From NCBI RefSeq assembly GCF_003672135.1, contig NC_039518.1:2418001-2482000 (forward strand): 64,000 nucleotides of DNA, given 5' to 3'. Below the pieces are notes generated by a model, which saw nothing but the letters and a program-made list of their open reading frames with translations, made no database searches and had not been told where the DNA came from. The translations under genes were made by a program, and so were the position numbers. Shown here piece by piece: positions 1 through 10,910 of this stretch. This stretch comes from Ooceraea biroi. Its lineage: Eukaryota; Arthropoda; Insecta; Hymenoptera; Formicidae. The number at the start of each line of letters is the position of its first letter. The stretch's first letter is position 1.

Positions 1-1456
1 TAAACCGAGAAGAAAAGTCAAATACTATTTTTCGAAATTCGCAATAGTTATTAAGTTATTAACATATACGTCTGAGCCAATAAACGCGCTGAAAGCGTTA
101 GGCCGGACTCGGGAGATAGAGCGAGAGGCGGAGTCAAGAAGAGTGGGGCGAGGGGGGAACCGCGGGCGACTCGCGAAGCGCGGCGCGTGACATATGATGC
201 CGCGCCGAGAATCTATTCTGTATTTGTGCTTTCCGTACATTGCCGACGAGGAAACAATAATTTTCCAGCGCGGTGTTTTTAATAGCAAGGAAATGATACG
301 CTATCATTTCCACACCACCAGCGGTAGATAGCTCGGTGCGTTTTTTATAGTGATTTCCCCGGTAGGCCTAATCCACTCTCATTGTTTAATTCGATTGATT
401 TAATTGAATTGTTCGAAACGTCGTCCCCTTCTCGTACGCAGAGGTCGGCTCGAACGCGCACTGGAATTCCTCTCGTATTATGCACGAGACACCCTGTTTC
501 ACGCAATTGTTGTACAGTGCGAAAAATTGTACGAGATGTTGGATATGCACGCCCAGGAAATCGTTCGGCATAAATCCGAGCCGCGAGACGCGCATTTTCG
601 CCTGCTAGCCCATAAGCCACTATCATATTCGTATACTCTTCCGTAGTATATCGCATCGTCGCTGTCTAACACCTCGAACACTTCGAATATCTTGAACACG
701 AGACTTATACGCGACTGTACAAGAAAATATCGCGCGAAAATATCGTGTAGGCAGAACATGACTTTCAATTGACTTTCAGCAACTGTAGACAAAACACGAA
801 CATTGTTTGCTGCCTGATGGCTCGCGGGAATCTCGGTTTGAGGTATTCGAGGTGTTCGAAGTGCTAAACAGCGATGTTATCCAACATATCGTACAATTTT
901 CCGCGCTGTACAACAATTGAGACCACCGTGCACACGCGATATTGTACGAAGAGCCGACCTCTGCGTACGAGAAAGGGGACGACATTTGGAACAATTCAAT
1001 TAAATCAATCGAATTAAATAATGAGAGTGGATTAGGCCTACCGGGGAAATCACTATAAAAAAAAACGCACCGAGCTATCTACCGCTAGGTGGTGTGGAAA
1101 TGATGGCGTATCATTTCCTTGCTATTAAAAACACCGCGCTGGAAAATTGTTTCCTCGTCGGCAATGTACGGAAAGCACAAATACAGAATAGATTCTCGGC
1201 GCGGCATCATATGTCACGCGCCGCGCTTCGCGAGTCGCCCGCGGTTCCCCCCTCGCCCCACTCTTCTTGACTCCGCCTCTCGCTCTATCTCCCGAGTCCG
1301 GCCTAAAGCTTTCAGCGCGTTTATTGGCTCAGACGTATATGTTAATAACTTAATAACTATTGCGAATTTCGAAAAATAGTATTTGACTTTTCTTCTCGGT
1401 TTACTCCTATCTACCTGTACTTTCCGTCCGAGCCGCTTTATTTCGGACACCCTGTA
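1..1456. mobile_element. Fold-back DNA transposon, copy in arm 1 (left end outside window)
   Basis: This is the mirror copy of the complete element at 24429-25939. It has very long inverted arms (about 1-410 and 1020-1410) and ends in CGGACACCCTG followed by TA at 1455-1456. The left terminus lies before the window start. The centre carries, on the minus strand at 345-656, the N-terminal helix-turn-helix part of a DUF4817-type transposase. ORFs inside the GC-rich arms are not protein genes. Confidence 0.85.
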
Positions 1457-2042
1457 TATGTACGTACTGGAAAAGTAAGTCGACAATAATGCGGTGGATG
1501 GTGTATGTATGAAATATGATATATAAATACTTTCGGCCGATTATTTAAAACTGCAGAGATTGCCGCCTTTGGCATTCGCGCACTTACGCACGTTTATTAC
1601 AAATAATAATTCATTACGAGTACAATTAATCTATACATGATATCAAAATAATCACTCTAAAAAACCAGTTCTTATTCTTCATACACGAATGTGTTTCACG
1701 CGTGAACGTATGTTCATATGAAGTGTGTCTTTATGCTCCGATGACGCTTGTTGTATAATATATTTTTTATGTCAGAAACAAAATCCCAAAATATAGTTTT
1801 TTTTTTTTTTAGAGCCGTCCAATTGCAAGTAGCAAATTCATGAATAAAAATTCATAATTCAACTTACGTTCACATCTCACACCGCCACAAAATATTTTCT
1901 ACCGTACACACACCTGTACATGTGCGTACATTTCGTTTTAGTCTCGTTTCAACTCGCACTTCAAGTCCTCTTTGCACTTGGGCGTTTCCAAGCTCGATTC
2001 GTCGTTCCCCGTATTCCTTTGGTGAATCGGCGTGAGAAACAC
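1457..2042. other. Deaf1 3' flank, inverted copy; no gene
   Basis: Mirror of 23838-24428 (sequence downstream of the Deaf1 stop). It contains a long T run near 1798-1811. No separate coding signal was seen. Confidence 0.7.
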
Positions 2043-3361
2043 TAGCTATTGGTCCGTCGCGGTCGTCGGTAGCGCGCTCGTATCTCCGCTGCTGCTCTCG
2101 ACTATGAGCATGACCGTCTCGGCCGCGCCCCTCACGCATTCCATCTGGTGGCTGCCCCAATCCTTACGCTGGCAAAACGTCGAACAGTACGGCGTTCGTC
2201 TGCACAGGGAGCACTCTGCGAACGCTTCCCGATTGCAATTGGCACACTGAAATTGCGTTATTATTTAATGAATCATTTTTATTATTTAATGAAACATTGT
2301 ATTTCAGACTACTCCGCAGTTCTTACTTTTTTGTTATGCGCGTCGGACGCCGGTTGCAGGCCAACAGTCTCGATCACGTCTGTCCGCCCACCGCCAAGCT
2401 GCGCGACCAACGCCTGTTCCCGCCTCTGCTGTCTGTTGAGTTCCTTCACCTCCTCCAGAGTACGTCGGAACTCGTAGGCGAACTTTATCATCTTACTCGA
2501 CATCTCGTCCAATTTCTTAAAAATGTCGTCGCCTTGACCGTTTTCCGTCTGCACGTTCTGCACGACGGAATCTTGCTCCTGCGATTGCTGCACAACCAGC
2601 CCGTCCGTCGAGACGAACTGCGGCAGACTCCTTGTCGGACACGACCACTCGTCGCCGCTCTCGTCGTTGTTGCTACCGTCCGGGAATTGTCGCTTTTGAT
2701 TTTGCGCGACGCTGGTTCGCCGTACGGACGGGTCCCTAGCTCTCCTTCGGCGCTTGTACGGCGTGAACAACCGCACCGGTCCTGTCTAAGTAGATGAGCA
2801 GTGTGTACACGCGTGTGTGTAGTTTAAAACTGAAATTCACTTCGCATCAAGCATGATTATCTGCACTTACTGCGCTGTCATCGTCGCAGCACGCCGCGCA
2901 GGTGCAGGAAGTGGCGTGTGGCTTCAAGATCTGCTCGTCGATGAGGGTCTGCAAGCTCCTGCCGCCGAATCTGATGCTTCGCTTCCAATCCTTGCTGGAT
3001 GCCCTACCACAGAGAGCCTCAAACTCACTGGGCGTGTACCAATTCTGTCCTAGCTTGATGCATCGGCCCCTACCGCCAGAGCCGAATCTGCTTTTGTGTA
3101 ACTCTGCATTCGTGTTCTTACATCTGATGGGCAAGACCGCCAGGTTAGCCGAGTCGGACCAGCTGTAGATTGGTTGGGAAGCGGGCGCGGAGACATGTAT
3201 CTGCTCCGTCTCTGTCTCGTCAGTGCTATTCTGGATCACTATGTGGGTCGCCTTCAGCTCACCATTCCAACGTAGGGGGTCCGTGTCCTTGTCGTGACGG
3301 GGTTCGCAAATGAACCATTATCCACGCATAGCATCTGCTTGAACTGCCCCGACCCCGGCAG
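2043..3361 (-). pseudogene. Inverted partial copy of Deaf1 (exons 2-4), frame-broken
   Basis: Three exons correspond to those of the intact plus-strand gene: exon 2 copy 3361 to about 2870 (SAND domain), exon 3 copy about 2784 to 2322, and exon 4 copy about 2243 to 2043 (MYND zinc finger). The splice sites are retained. Exon 1 is absent, since the duplication starts inside intron 1. Relative to the plus-strand copy, exon 3 has several single-base changes between about 2625 and 2725: one inserted base, then losses in GG/GGG runs. These scramble about 35 residues before the frame returns. Exon 2 and exon 4 copies look intact. The lesions fit either a young pseudogene or consensus errors in a low-coverage contig. 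Confidence 0.85.
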
Positions 3362-3511
3362 CTGCGAATGAAAAATACAATTATTATAACCTAAACCACA
3401 CAGTTATATAATTAACGTATATTCTATTTAATTCTTAATATTTATCTAATAGTTGGCATTATGTTTCCTTCTTACTTTTCGACGCTACTGTATTTAACGA
3501 TTAACAATTAT

Positions 3512-3627
3512 TGGGTTGGCCAAAAAGTAATTGCGTTTTTTTTTATATAAATAAAAGGCGAATTTTTCATGGGAAACAAAAACTTTATGAAACAATATAT
3601 TGTCCATTTTGTTTGATTATCTTTTGC
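3512..3627 (-). mobile_element. Mellifera-type mariner 3' end, cut by gap
   Basis: Begins ATTGGGTTGGCCAAAAAG and reads inward to the C-terminal transposase codons before the N run. It mirrors 22252-22368, the end of the mariner array in Deaf1 intron 1. A tandem repeat at a contig edge explains why assembly stopped here. Confidence 0.85.
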
Positions 3628-3727
3628 NNNNNNNNNNNNNNNNNNNNNNNNNNNNNNNNNNNNNNNNNNNNNNNNNNNNNNNNNNNNNNNNNNNNNNNNN
3701 NNNNNNNNNNNNNNNNNNNNNNNNNNN
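3628..3727. other. Assembly gap (100 N)
   Basis: A run of exactly 100 N, the usual placeholder for a scaffold gap of unknown size. It separates arm 1 of the inverted duplication from the CUB gene contig, and the missing 3' exons of the CUB gene may fall in it. Confidence 1.
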
Positions 3728-3771
3728 TTTTTTAAAAAATCGACTGTATAAATTAAATGGGCCACCCTGTA
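3728..3771. mobile_element. Right terminus of a CAGGGTGGCC palindromic MITE
   Basis: Only the last 44 bases are present after the gap. They match the right end of the complete element at 4389-5249 and finish with GGGCCACCCTG plus TA. Confidence 0.85.
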
Positions 3772-3800
3772 TAAAAGACACTTTCGCCCTTCTTGCTTAC

Positions 3801-6200
3801 TGTGATTTCCGTTATTGTTGCCGCAAATGATCGGCACCGGATTACCGCCAGAGACGATGAATTGGTCGTAGGTGCAGACGTTGTTCGTCGCTCCGGGCCT
3901 CTAATGTTGAATTGCGTAAAGTCCAATCTACAAGCACGGCGCATATAAGGGAGGCGAGATTTTGGCACAAAATTTCTTTGCTTATATATATCTTAACAAT
4001 TTTAGACGATCAGTCAGAGAGAGATTTATTTATGTGGAAGGTGTTCCTGAAGACCGTACCGATACTGACACACGTCCGGATGGACTTGACCAGCGTCACT
4101 TGGCAGGAGTCCATGCCGTCGAAGGTGGATGGGTAATTCGGATTGACGAAGTACGTGTTGTTGTCGGCAGTCATGCCGCCGCAGGACACCGTGACTGTCG
4201 CAGCGAGAAGACGAAAAGCACAAGAGTTAGAGCTTTTGCTCATGCTAAGGGCAATATACCCAGATACCATTTTTTGCTAAAGCAAAGTAGTGCAATCTAT
4301 TTGCTGGCAATTATTGCTGTCATGTTGCTATAATAATGACAGAAATTAACTTTTGCCACACTTTTGTTGACATAATGCCATAATTATATACAGGGTGGCC
4401 CATTTAATTTATACAGTCGATTTTTTAAAACACTAAAAGAGATACGAAAAAATGTTTCAGACAGACATGTCACGATTTCGAGGGGGACATAAGATGATAC
4501 CATTGGTTTGACCTTGAATAGTCGTTTGAAGGTCACGCGAAGATCACCTTCAATTTCTTAAATTGAAACCCCAACTTTTTATTGCAGATTCTTATTCTCC
4601 ATCGAAAAGTAAGTAACTTTCGTCTGAAACATTTTTCCGAAAAATGTCATCTTATGTCCTTAAAATGTTCTCAAAACTCATCTTGAAGATCATTTTAAGG
4701 ACATAAGATGACATTTTTCGGAAAAATGTTTCAGACAAAAGTTGCATGTTTTCTCGCGTAGAATCCGAATCCGTAATAAAAAATACATGTCTCATTAAAA
4801 AAACAATTTCAGACCGGAAGTTAAGTCTGAAATTTTTTTTTAATGAGATATGGTATTTTTTATTACGGATTCGGATTCTACGCGAGAAAACATGCAACTT
4901 TTGTCTGAAACATTTTTCCGAAAAATGTCATCTTATGTCCTTAAAATGATCTTCAAGATGAGTTTTGAGGACATTTTAAAAACATAAGATGACATTTTTC
5001 GGAAAAATGTTTCAGACAAAAGTTACTTACTTTTCGATGGAGAATAAGAATCTGCAATAAAAAGTTGGGGTTTCAATTTAAGAAATTGAAGGTGATCTTC
5101 GCGTGACCTTCAAACGACTATTCAAGGTCAAACCAATGGTATCATCTTATGTCCCTCGAAATCGTGACATGTCTGTCTGAAACATTTTTTCGTATCTCTT
5201 TTAGTTTTTTAAAAAATCGACTGTATAAATTAAAATGGGCCACCCTGTATTTTTCACGCAACTGTTGCCCCAAAGGTGCTGTAAAGTTGCTGTTTCGTGT
5301 TTTTTGCTACCAATATCGAAACAAATGAGGACTCACCTTGTTGCCATTTTGTTTGCAACATTTCTGCGCAAATTCTTAGCAAAATACTTGCAAAATGTTA
5401 CGTGGGTATATAACGTCTGACGAACGTTCGTTTACCTATGCAGCAAACCCCGTAACCGTTCGCACAGACGCCGCTGGACACGCCGCCACGCCGGGCGCAC
5501 TCCGCCGCGGCGACGCACGTGCCGTTCTCGCCGTTCAGTCCGCCGCAGATCCCGTTGTCGAACTTCACCAGCGTGAACAGCGAGAAGACTATAATCGTAC
5601 GCGATGATCGCATGATACCCAGAGACGAGAAGAGGACCAATGCGAATCACGTCGCTGGCTTCCGTGGCTCGCGTTGGTCCTTCTTTCCCTTCTTCCTTGA
5701 TCCTTGCTCGTCGAACGAGTCACAAAGCTGTACAATGGTCTTTTGTTGTCAAATCAAAACAGCTTATTGCATTCACAATCATTATTCGTATTTAAAACGA
5801 TTTAATTATTTAATATTTAACTAAATATTTTTTCTCATCTTTGAAGCTTTTTTTATATTCGATATTGACGACCAACTATCATTTGCTAGCGCTTGCAGTG
5901 CTACTTATCGAAGCAACAGCTTTTTGGCTCGCTCGATACATTTTTATCTCGACGATCCCACTTACGTCTTTTCTCCCTGGCGACCTGAGTGCGATTGTTG
6001 CCCTGCAACATCGCCGACTCCCATTTGCGTCTCGTCGTGCCCTGCAACGAGGCGGCGCCGGCGGGCCGATTGTTATTCATCTGCCACAACCGTCTTCTCT
6101 CCGCGAGTCTGTGTCTGCTGCGATCGTTCCAGGCGTCTACCTGAACGCATAGCGCGATGCAGCATATCAAGAGCACGATCGACGATCGATTTCCGGTCAT
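3801..6200 (-). CDS. Secreted CUB-domain protein, 3' end missing, two 1-base frame breaks
   Basis: Exons on the minus strand: 6200-5966, 5588-5436, 4194-4060 and 3927-3801, then on towards the gap. Exon 1 encodes a signal peptide (MTGNRSSIVLLICCIALCV) and a basic propeptide. Its donor C|GTAAGT falls so that a REKR furin-type site directly precedes LFSLFTLVKF, an arrangement I recall from insect CUB proteins. Exon 2 encodes a cysteine-rich segment ending ANGYGVCCI. Exons 3-4 encode the CUB part (CGGMTADNNTYFVNPNYPS, then RLDFTQFNIRGPE and DQFIVSGGNPVPIICG). The frame needs one extra C near 4083 and another near 3894; with those, all phases agree. The losses are in short C runs, so they may be sequence errors. 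An alternative start at 5613 would give a shorter signal-anchored form, but it would leave exon 1 unexplained. The partner is unknown; the family is extracellular. Confidence 0.75.
4389..5249. mobile_element. Palindromic MITE, CAGGGTGGCC family (complete)
   Basis: TA-flanked, about 860 bp, and almost one long inverted repeat: each half runs from TACAGGGTGGCCCAT through a tract with repeated AAAAATGTTTCAGAC motifs to a centre near 4820. It has no coding capacity. It sits in the intron between CUB gene exons 2 and 3. Shorter relatives are at 13959-14539 and 3728-3771. Confidence 0.9.
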
Positions 6201-6733
6201 CTTGGGGACCCAAGCGCGCGAGTCTCGTTTAACAAGAAGCTTCAAGTGCCGTTATACGTCGCTCCTTTATGAATCTTCCCTCGAATGAATTTTCCAAGGC
6301 GTAGCGCGCATCTCACCGGGCAGAAAACTGACGTCAACTAACTCCCGCGTGTCCGAGGTGTCAAGTCTAATATACCTAGAAACACCGTTTGCACGGTCTG
6401 CATACCAAGCGGCAAATCACAGTGGCTCAATGCTGACAATGCGATTAAACTCGGGCGTGTACACACAGGTGTGCAGAAAAATTTCAGGGAAAGTCGAGAA
6501 ATTTAATTGGCGCTCTGAATAATCGGTATTGTGTTTGCCTCCTGGCTCGAGATAAGTGCTTTTTTCACTTTCTCGCCGCTCGAATGTCACACGATTCGTA
6601 ATAATTGTCGGGATATTAAGCAGGGACCGTACGAGGCAGCGTGGAAAGTGAATCGCCTGCGTAGAAATATTATAATACATTTCATCACTATACGTACGGT
6701 CTAATCGGCAAAATATATAATGTAAGGAGGATA
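6201..6733. other. Upstream of CUB gene; no gene seen
   Basis: About 530 bp between the CUB start codon and the next mariner. This is where its promoter should lie, but I see no convincing TATA or initiator. The ORFs here lack family resemblance. Confidence 0.5.
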
Positions 6734-9700
6734 TATTAGGAGTGTGATTTAGTTTTGAGGGTTTTTTTGCTCAAAAACGCATGTATTTAAATATAATGAA
6801 TGAATACCTTAATCAAAATATTTTCCTTCGTTTTCTATAACTTTTTCCTATCTTTCTGGCAAGAGATGGATTCCACCACGATAAAATGATTCTTCTTTTG
6901 AGTCGATCCACTCGTCGACGAATTTTCGCACTTCTTCGAAATTATCAAAGTGTGTATCCTCTAAAGCGTGTTGCATCGACCGGAACAAATAATAATCGCA
7001 TGGAGCAATGTCCGGAGAAGACTTGCCATTCAAGCTCTAATAGTGTTTGTTCACTGATAACGCAACGTGAGGTCGAGCGTTGTCACGAAGAAGAATCACT
7101 TTCCGTCGTTTACTCGCAATTGGTGGTCGTTTTTCGTCCAATGCTTGCTTCAACTTGTACAATTGGTGTCGATAACGATCAGCCGTGACAGTCTCGTGCG
7201 GATTTGACAGCTCATAGTACACTATCCCACCAAATACAGAGCATTACTTTTGAACCGTGAATATTGCGTCTCGGAGTGGATGTTGATGGTTCGCCTGGAT
7301 CCACCCATGATTTTCTGCGTTTCGGATTATCAAAATAGATCCACTTTTCATCCCCAGTAACAATCCGAGACAAAAGACTCTTCTTTTTTTGCCTGGCGAT
7401 CAACGAAATGCAAATGTTCAACCGGTTCGCAATGGCACTTTTCGATAATTGATGTCGAACCCATTTCCCTTCTTTCTGAAGTTTTCCCATTTCATGTAAA
7501 TGTTTGGTAACTGTTGTACGATCAACATTTAATGCTCTGGCAAGAGATGGATTCCACCACGATAAAATCACTCTTCTTTTCAGTTGATCCATTCGTCGAC
7601 GAATTTTCGCACTTCTTCGAAATTATCAAAGTGTGTATCCTCTAAAGCGTGTTGCATCGACCGGAACAAATAATAATCGCATGGAGCAATGTCCGGAGAA
7701 GACTTGCCATTCAAGCTCTAATAGTGTTTGTTCACTGATAACGCAACGTGAGGTCGAGCGTTGTCACGAAGAAGAATCACTTTCCGTCGTTTACTCGCAA
7801 TTGGTGGTCGTTTTTCGTCCAATGCTTGCTTCAACTTGTACAATTGGTGTCGATAACGATCAGCCGTGACAGTCTCGTGCGGATTTAACAGCTCATAGTA
7901 CACTATCCCACCAAATACAGAGCATTACTTTTGAACCGTGAATATTGCGTCTCGGAGTGGATGTTGATGGTTGGCTGAATCCACCCATGATTTTCTGCGT
8001 TTCGGATTATCAAAATAGATCCACTTTTCATCCCCAGTAACAATCCGAGACAAAAGACTCTTCTTTTTTTGCCTGGCGATCAACGAAATGCAAATGTTCG
8101 ACCGGTTCGCAATGGCACTTTCCGATAATTGATGTCGAACCCATTTCCCTTCTTTCTGAAGTTTTCCCATTTCATGTAAATGTTTGGTAACTGTTGTACG
8201 ATCAACATTTAATGCTCTGGCAAGAGATGGATTCCACCACGATAAAATGACTCTTCTTTTCAGTTGATCCATTCGTCGACGAATTTTCGCACTTCTTCGA
8301 AATTATCAAAGTGTGTATCCTCTAAAGCGTGTTGCATCGACCGGAACAAATAATAATCGCATGGAGCAATGTCCGGAGAAGACTTGCCATTCAAGCTCTA
8401 ATAGTGTTTGTTCACTGATAACGCAACGTGAGGTCGAGCGTTGTCACGAAGAAGAATCACTTTCCGTCGTTTACTCGCAATTGGTGGTCGTTTTTCGTCC
8501 AATGCTTGCTTCAACTTGTACAATTGGTGTCGATAACGATCAGCCGTGACAGTCTCGTGCGGATTTAACAGCTCGTAGTACACTATCCCACCAAATACAG
8601 AGCATTACTTTTGAACCGTGAATATTGCGTCTCGGAGTGGATGTTGATGGTTGGCTTGAATCCACCCATGATTTTCTGCGTTTCGGATTATCAAAATTGA
8701 TCCACTTTTCATCCCCAGTAACAATCCGAGACAAAAGACTCTTCTTTTTTTGCCTGGCGATCAACGAAATGCAAATGTTCGACCGGTTCGCAATGGCACT
8801 TTCCGATAATTGATGTCGAACCCATTTCCCTTCTTTCTGAAGTTTTCCCATTTCATGTAAATGTTTGGTAACTGTTGTACGATCAATATTTAATGCTCTG
8901 GCAAGAGATGGATTCCACCACGATAAAATGACTCTTCTTTTCAGTTGATCCACTCGTCGACGAATTTTCGCACTTCTTCGAAATTATCAAAGTGTGTATC
9001 CTATAAAGCGTGTTGCATCGACCGGAACAAATAATAATCGCATGGAGCAATGTCGGAGAAGACTTGCCATTCAAGCTCTAATAGTGTTTGTTCACTGATA
9101 ACGCAACGTGAGGTCGAGCGTTGTCACGAAGAAGAATCACTTTCCGTCGTTTACTCGCAATTGGTGCTCGTTTTTCGTCCAATGCTTGCTTCAACTTGTA
9201 CAATTGGTGTCGATAACGATCAGCCGTGACAGTCTCGTGCGGATTTGACAGCTCATAGTACACTATCCCACCAAATACAGAGCATTAGTTTTCAACCGTG
9301 AATATTGCGTCTCGGAGTGGATGTTGATGGTTCGCCTGGATCCACCCATGATTTTCTGCGTTTCGGATTATCAAAATAGATCCACTTTTCATTCCCAGTA
9401 ACAATCCGAGACAAAAGACTCTTCTTTTTTTGCCTGGCGATAAACGAAATGCAAATGTTCAACCGGTTCGCAATGGCACTTTCCGATAATTGATGTCGAA
9501 CCCATTTCCCTTCTTTCTGAAGTTTTCCCATTTCATGTAAATGTTTGGTAACTGTTGTACGATCAACATTTAATGCTCTGGCAAGTTCTGAAGTGGATTC
9601 TGTTGGATTTTCGTCCAATAATGCTTGCAAATCTGCATTTTCAAGCTTTCTTGGTTATCCCGAGCGTTCTTTGTCCTTCACATCAGTATCACCACTTTTA

Positions 9701-10022
9701 AAGCGTCTAAACCAGTATTCACACGTCTTAATTGATGGGGCAGAATCACCATAAGTTTCCACAAGAATTCTATAACCGTCAGCCGCAGTTTTCTTTTGAT
9801 TAAAAAACAAAAGCAACGCATGTCGAAAATGCTCTTTCGGAAGATGCATTTTTACGATGATATAAACACGACTGTTATTGCATCTATTGCTATAATGCTA
9901 CTGAATGTCATGGATAATGTCAACACCGTAAGAAACAACAGTTATCGGAAACAGCTATTGGAACAAACTGACACTATAGCCATCTGTTGCAAAACCCTCA
10001 AAACTAAATCACACTCCTAATA
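6734..10022 (-). mobile_element. Mariner with four tandem transposase cores (copy 1)
   Basis: Flanked by TA. Termini are TTAGGAGTGTGATTTAGTTT at 6736 and its complement ending at 10020. Inside, a unit of about 681 bp is repeated: the landmark GAATTTTCGCACTTC recurs at 6920, 7601, 8281 and 8962. The transposase runs on the minus strand. A second element of the same architecture, opposite orientation, is at 44995-49055. Confidence 0.93.
6848..9849 (-). pseudogene. Mariner transposase with quadruplicated catalytic core
   Basis: Order along the minus strand: one N-terminal helix-turn-helix block (9849-9655, starting MHLPKEHFRHALLLF); then four tandem copies of the second HTH plus DDD catalytic core (landmarks ALNVDRTTVTKHLHEMGKL, TGDEKW, LRDNARPHVALS, DIAPCDYYLF); then one C-terminus (HLLPER) followed by the WEKVIENEGKYFD tail. 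Each core is broken by frame losses, for example after CIWWDSV, and the N-terminal block breaks near 9655. No unit could make active enzyme as written. Tandem junctions join the C-terminal codons to ALNVDRTTV at the shared 9-mer CTTGCCAGA. Confidence 0.9.
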
Positions 10023-10079
10023 TATACCGTTGAGCAAGAAAGCGGGCTTTCTAAGTTGCCTCGTGCTCCATATCCGTCA

Positions 10080-10182
10080 TCACGGTGTGTAAGTCCCGAG
10101 GTACGTGCGGCAGATGGGACAGTAATGGTCCGTGTTGGTGTAAGAGTCGACACAGTACGGTATTAGGCAGCAGGGCCAACAT
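10080..10182 (-). CDS. LITAF-like domain, C-terminal exon only
   Basis: After an acceptor (TTTCGTTGCAG) the frame reads CWPCCLIPYCVDS, then HYCPICRTYLGTYTP and a stop. This is the second half of a LITAF/SIMPLE zinc-binding domain: hydrophobic in-plane segment, then the CPxC knuckle and a YLGTY ending. LITAF proteins are small monotopic endosomal or lysosomal membrane proteins. The first CxxC knuckle should lie in an upstream exon; none with that pattern is visible on the minus strand up to 12 kb, so the gene is partial or has a distant exon. It abuts the mariner at 10022. Confidence 0.6.
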
Positions 10183-10681
10183 CTGCAACGAAACATGCAG
10201 AAATCACTCTCGAAAGAAAAAAAGAAGAGGAAGAAGAAGAAAATAAAACGATGGTGGTAAAGATGAAACAAAGATGATTGATCGTATACGCGCATTAAAG
10301 GGAGAGCGTCTCTCATTAAATCGGTCCGCGCTATTGCGAAGTATCTCTCTTGCATCGACAATGCTAGATAGCGTACCCGAATAAAAAGAGAGTTAATGCT
10401 GTAAGATGAGTGATCGTGGATCGACGCACTGTCACGACCGTGATAACGAGCGCTGCGCATCGAGGGCATATCGTAGCCACTGGTACTCGCGGCCACTCGC
10501 TCGTTCCGTTCGCTGAAAAAATAATTTCATCACGTCGCAATCTTGAGCTAAATTACATTTGCATTAACAAGCAACAAGCCCTCGGACGGAGAGAGCCTGT
10601 CGCCGTCCGCCGTTTTAATTAAATTTAATTAATAATTCTAGAAAAATCGTATCGGAAAGAAATCCTTCCGCCTAGATTGAT
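10183..10681. other. Between LITAF-like exon and PPxY exon; nothing recognised
   Basis: Intron-like AT-rich sequence with purine-rich stretches around 10210-10250. No homologous ORF was recognised. Confidence 0.45.
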
Positions 10682-10910
10682 CATTACGGTATTTCCAGAC
10701 TGTTTTACAAGATACAGAGACGAACGGATCCACTGAGGCAGTCGTGAGACCGACGTCTTGAGCCTGGGCGTAGGTGGGCGGCGGGATCCGCGTTATGACG
10801 GGCGATCGATCGTCTACGAGGAGGGTGAACGATCGGCCTTCGCGCGACGATATCGGATCGACGAATATGGAGGAATACGTGGGCGGTGCGTCCCTCGAGG
10901 AAGGGACGTC
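10682..10910 (-). CDS. PPxY-rich exon, possibly upstream exon of the LITAF-like gene
   Basis: The minus-strand ORF after a possible acceptor (GGCTCCGCAG at 10920-10911) contains two PPxY motifs, APPTYSSI and PPPTYAQAQ, typical of WW-domain ligands such as Nedd4 substrates. LITAF proteins carry PPxY motifs N-terminal to the zinc domain, which makes it a candidate upstream exon of the neighbouring LITAF-like exon. The donor is not identified with confidence and the first zinc knuckle is missing, so the link is inference. It could also be an unrelated exon. Confidence 0.35.

Larger units (their letters stand above)
1..3627. repeat. Inverted-duplication arm 1 (mirror of 22252-25880)
   Basis: The reverse complement of this stretch matches 22252-25880 almost base for base: coordinates of matching points sum to about 25,878-25,880 along the whole length. 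It contains, in order, a fold-back transposon, Deaf1 3' flank, Deaf1 exons 4, 3 and 2, intron sequence and the end of a mariner. Differences are mainly single-base indels. It is cut by the window start on one side and ends exactly at the N gap on the other. It may be a real inverted segmental duplication or a redundant contig placed in reverse orientation; the sequence alone does not decide. Confidence 0.95.

Noticed and set aside
1119..1379. 87-aa ORF starting MLLKTPRWK, seen four times
   Set aside because: It lies in the GC-rich inverted arms of the fold-back transposon and repeats because the arms and the duplication repeat; no protein family resemblance.
1870..2160. 96-aa ORF starting MGQPPDGMRE (also at 23723-24013)
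   Set aside because: Out-of-frame shadow over Deaf1 exon 4; the MYND frame is the real one.
4652..4949. Overlapping ORFs on both strands near 4.7-4.9 kb
   Set aside because: Entirely within the palindromic MITE at 4389-5249.
5513..5613. Alternative CUB start MRSSRTIIVFSLF as signal peptide
   Set aside because: The acceptor at 5588 joins in phase to an upstream exon with a better signal peptide and a furin site; kept only as an alternative.
7633..8549. Repeated 78-aa plus-strand ORF starting MYPLKRVAS
   Set aside because: Antisense shadow of the quadruplicated mariner transposase core.
6734..10022. Regularly spaced repeats as a CRISPR-like or satellite array
   Set aside because: Units encode mariner transposase cores within TA-flanked element ends; the context is eukaryotic.
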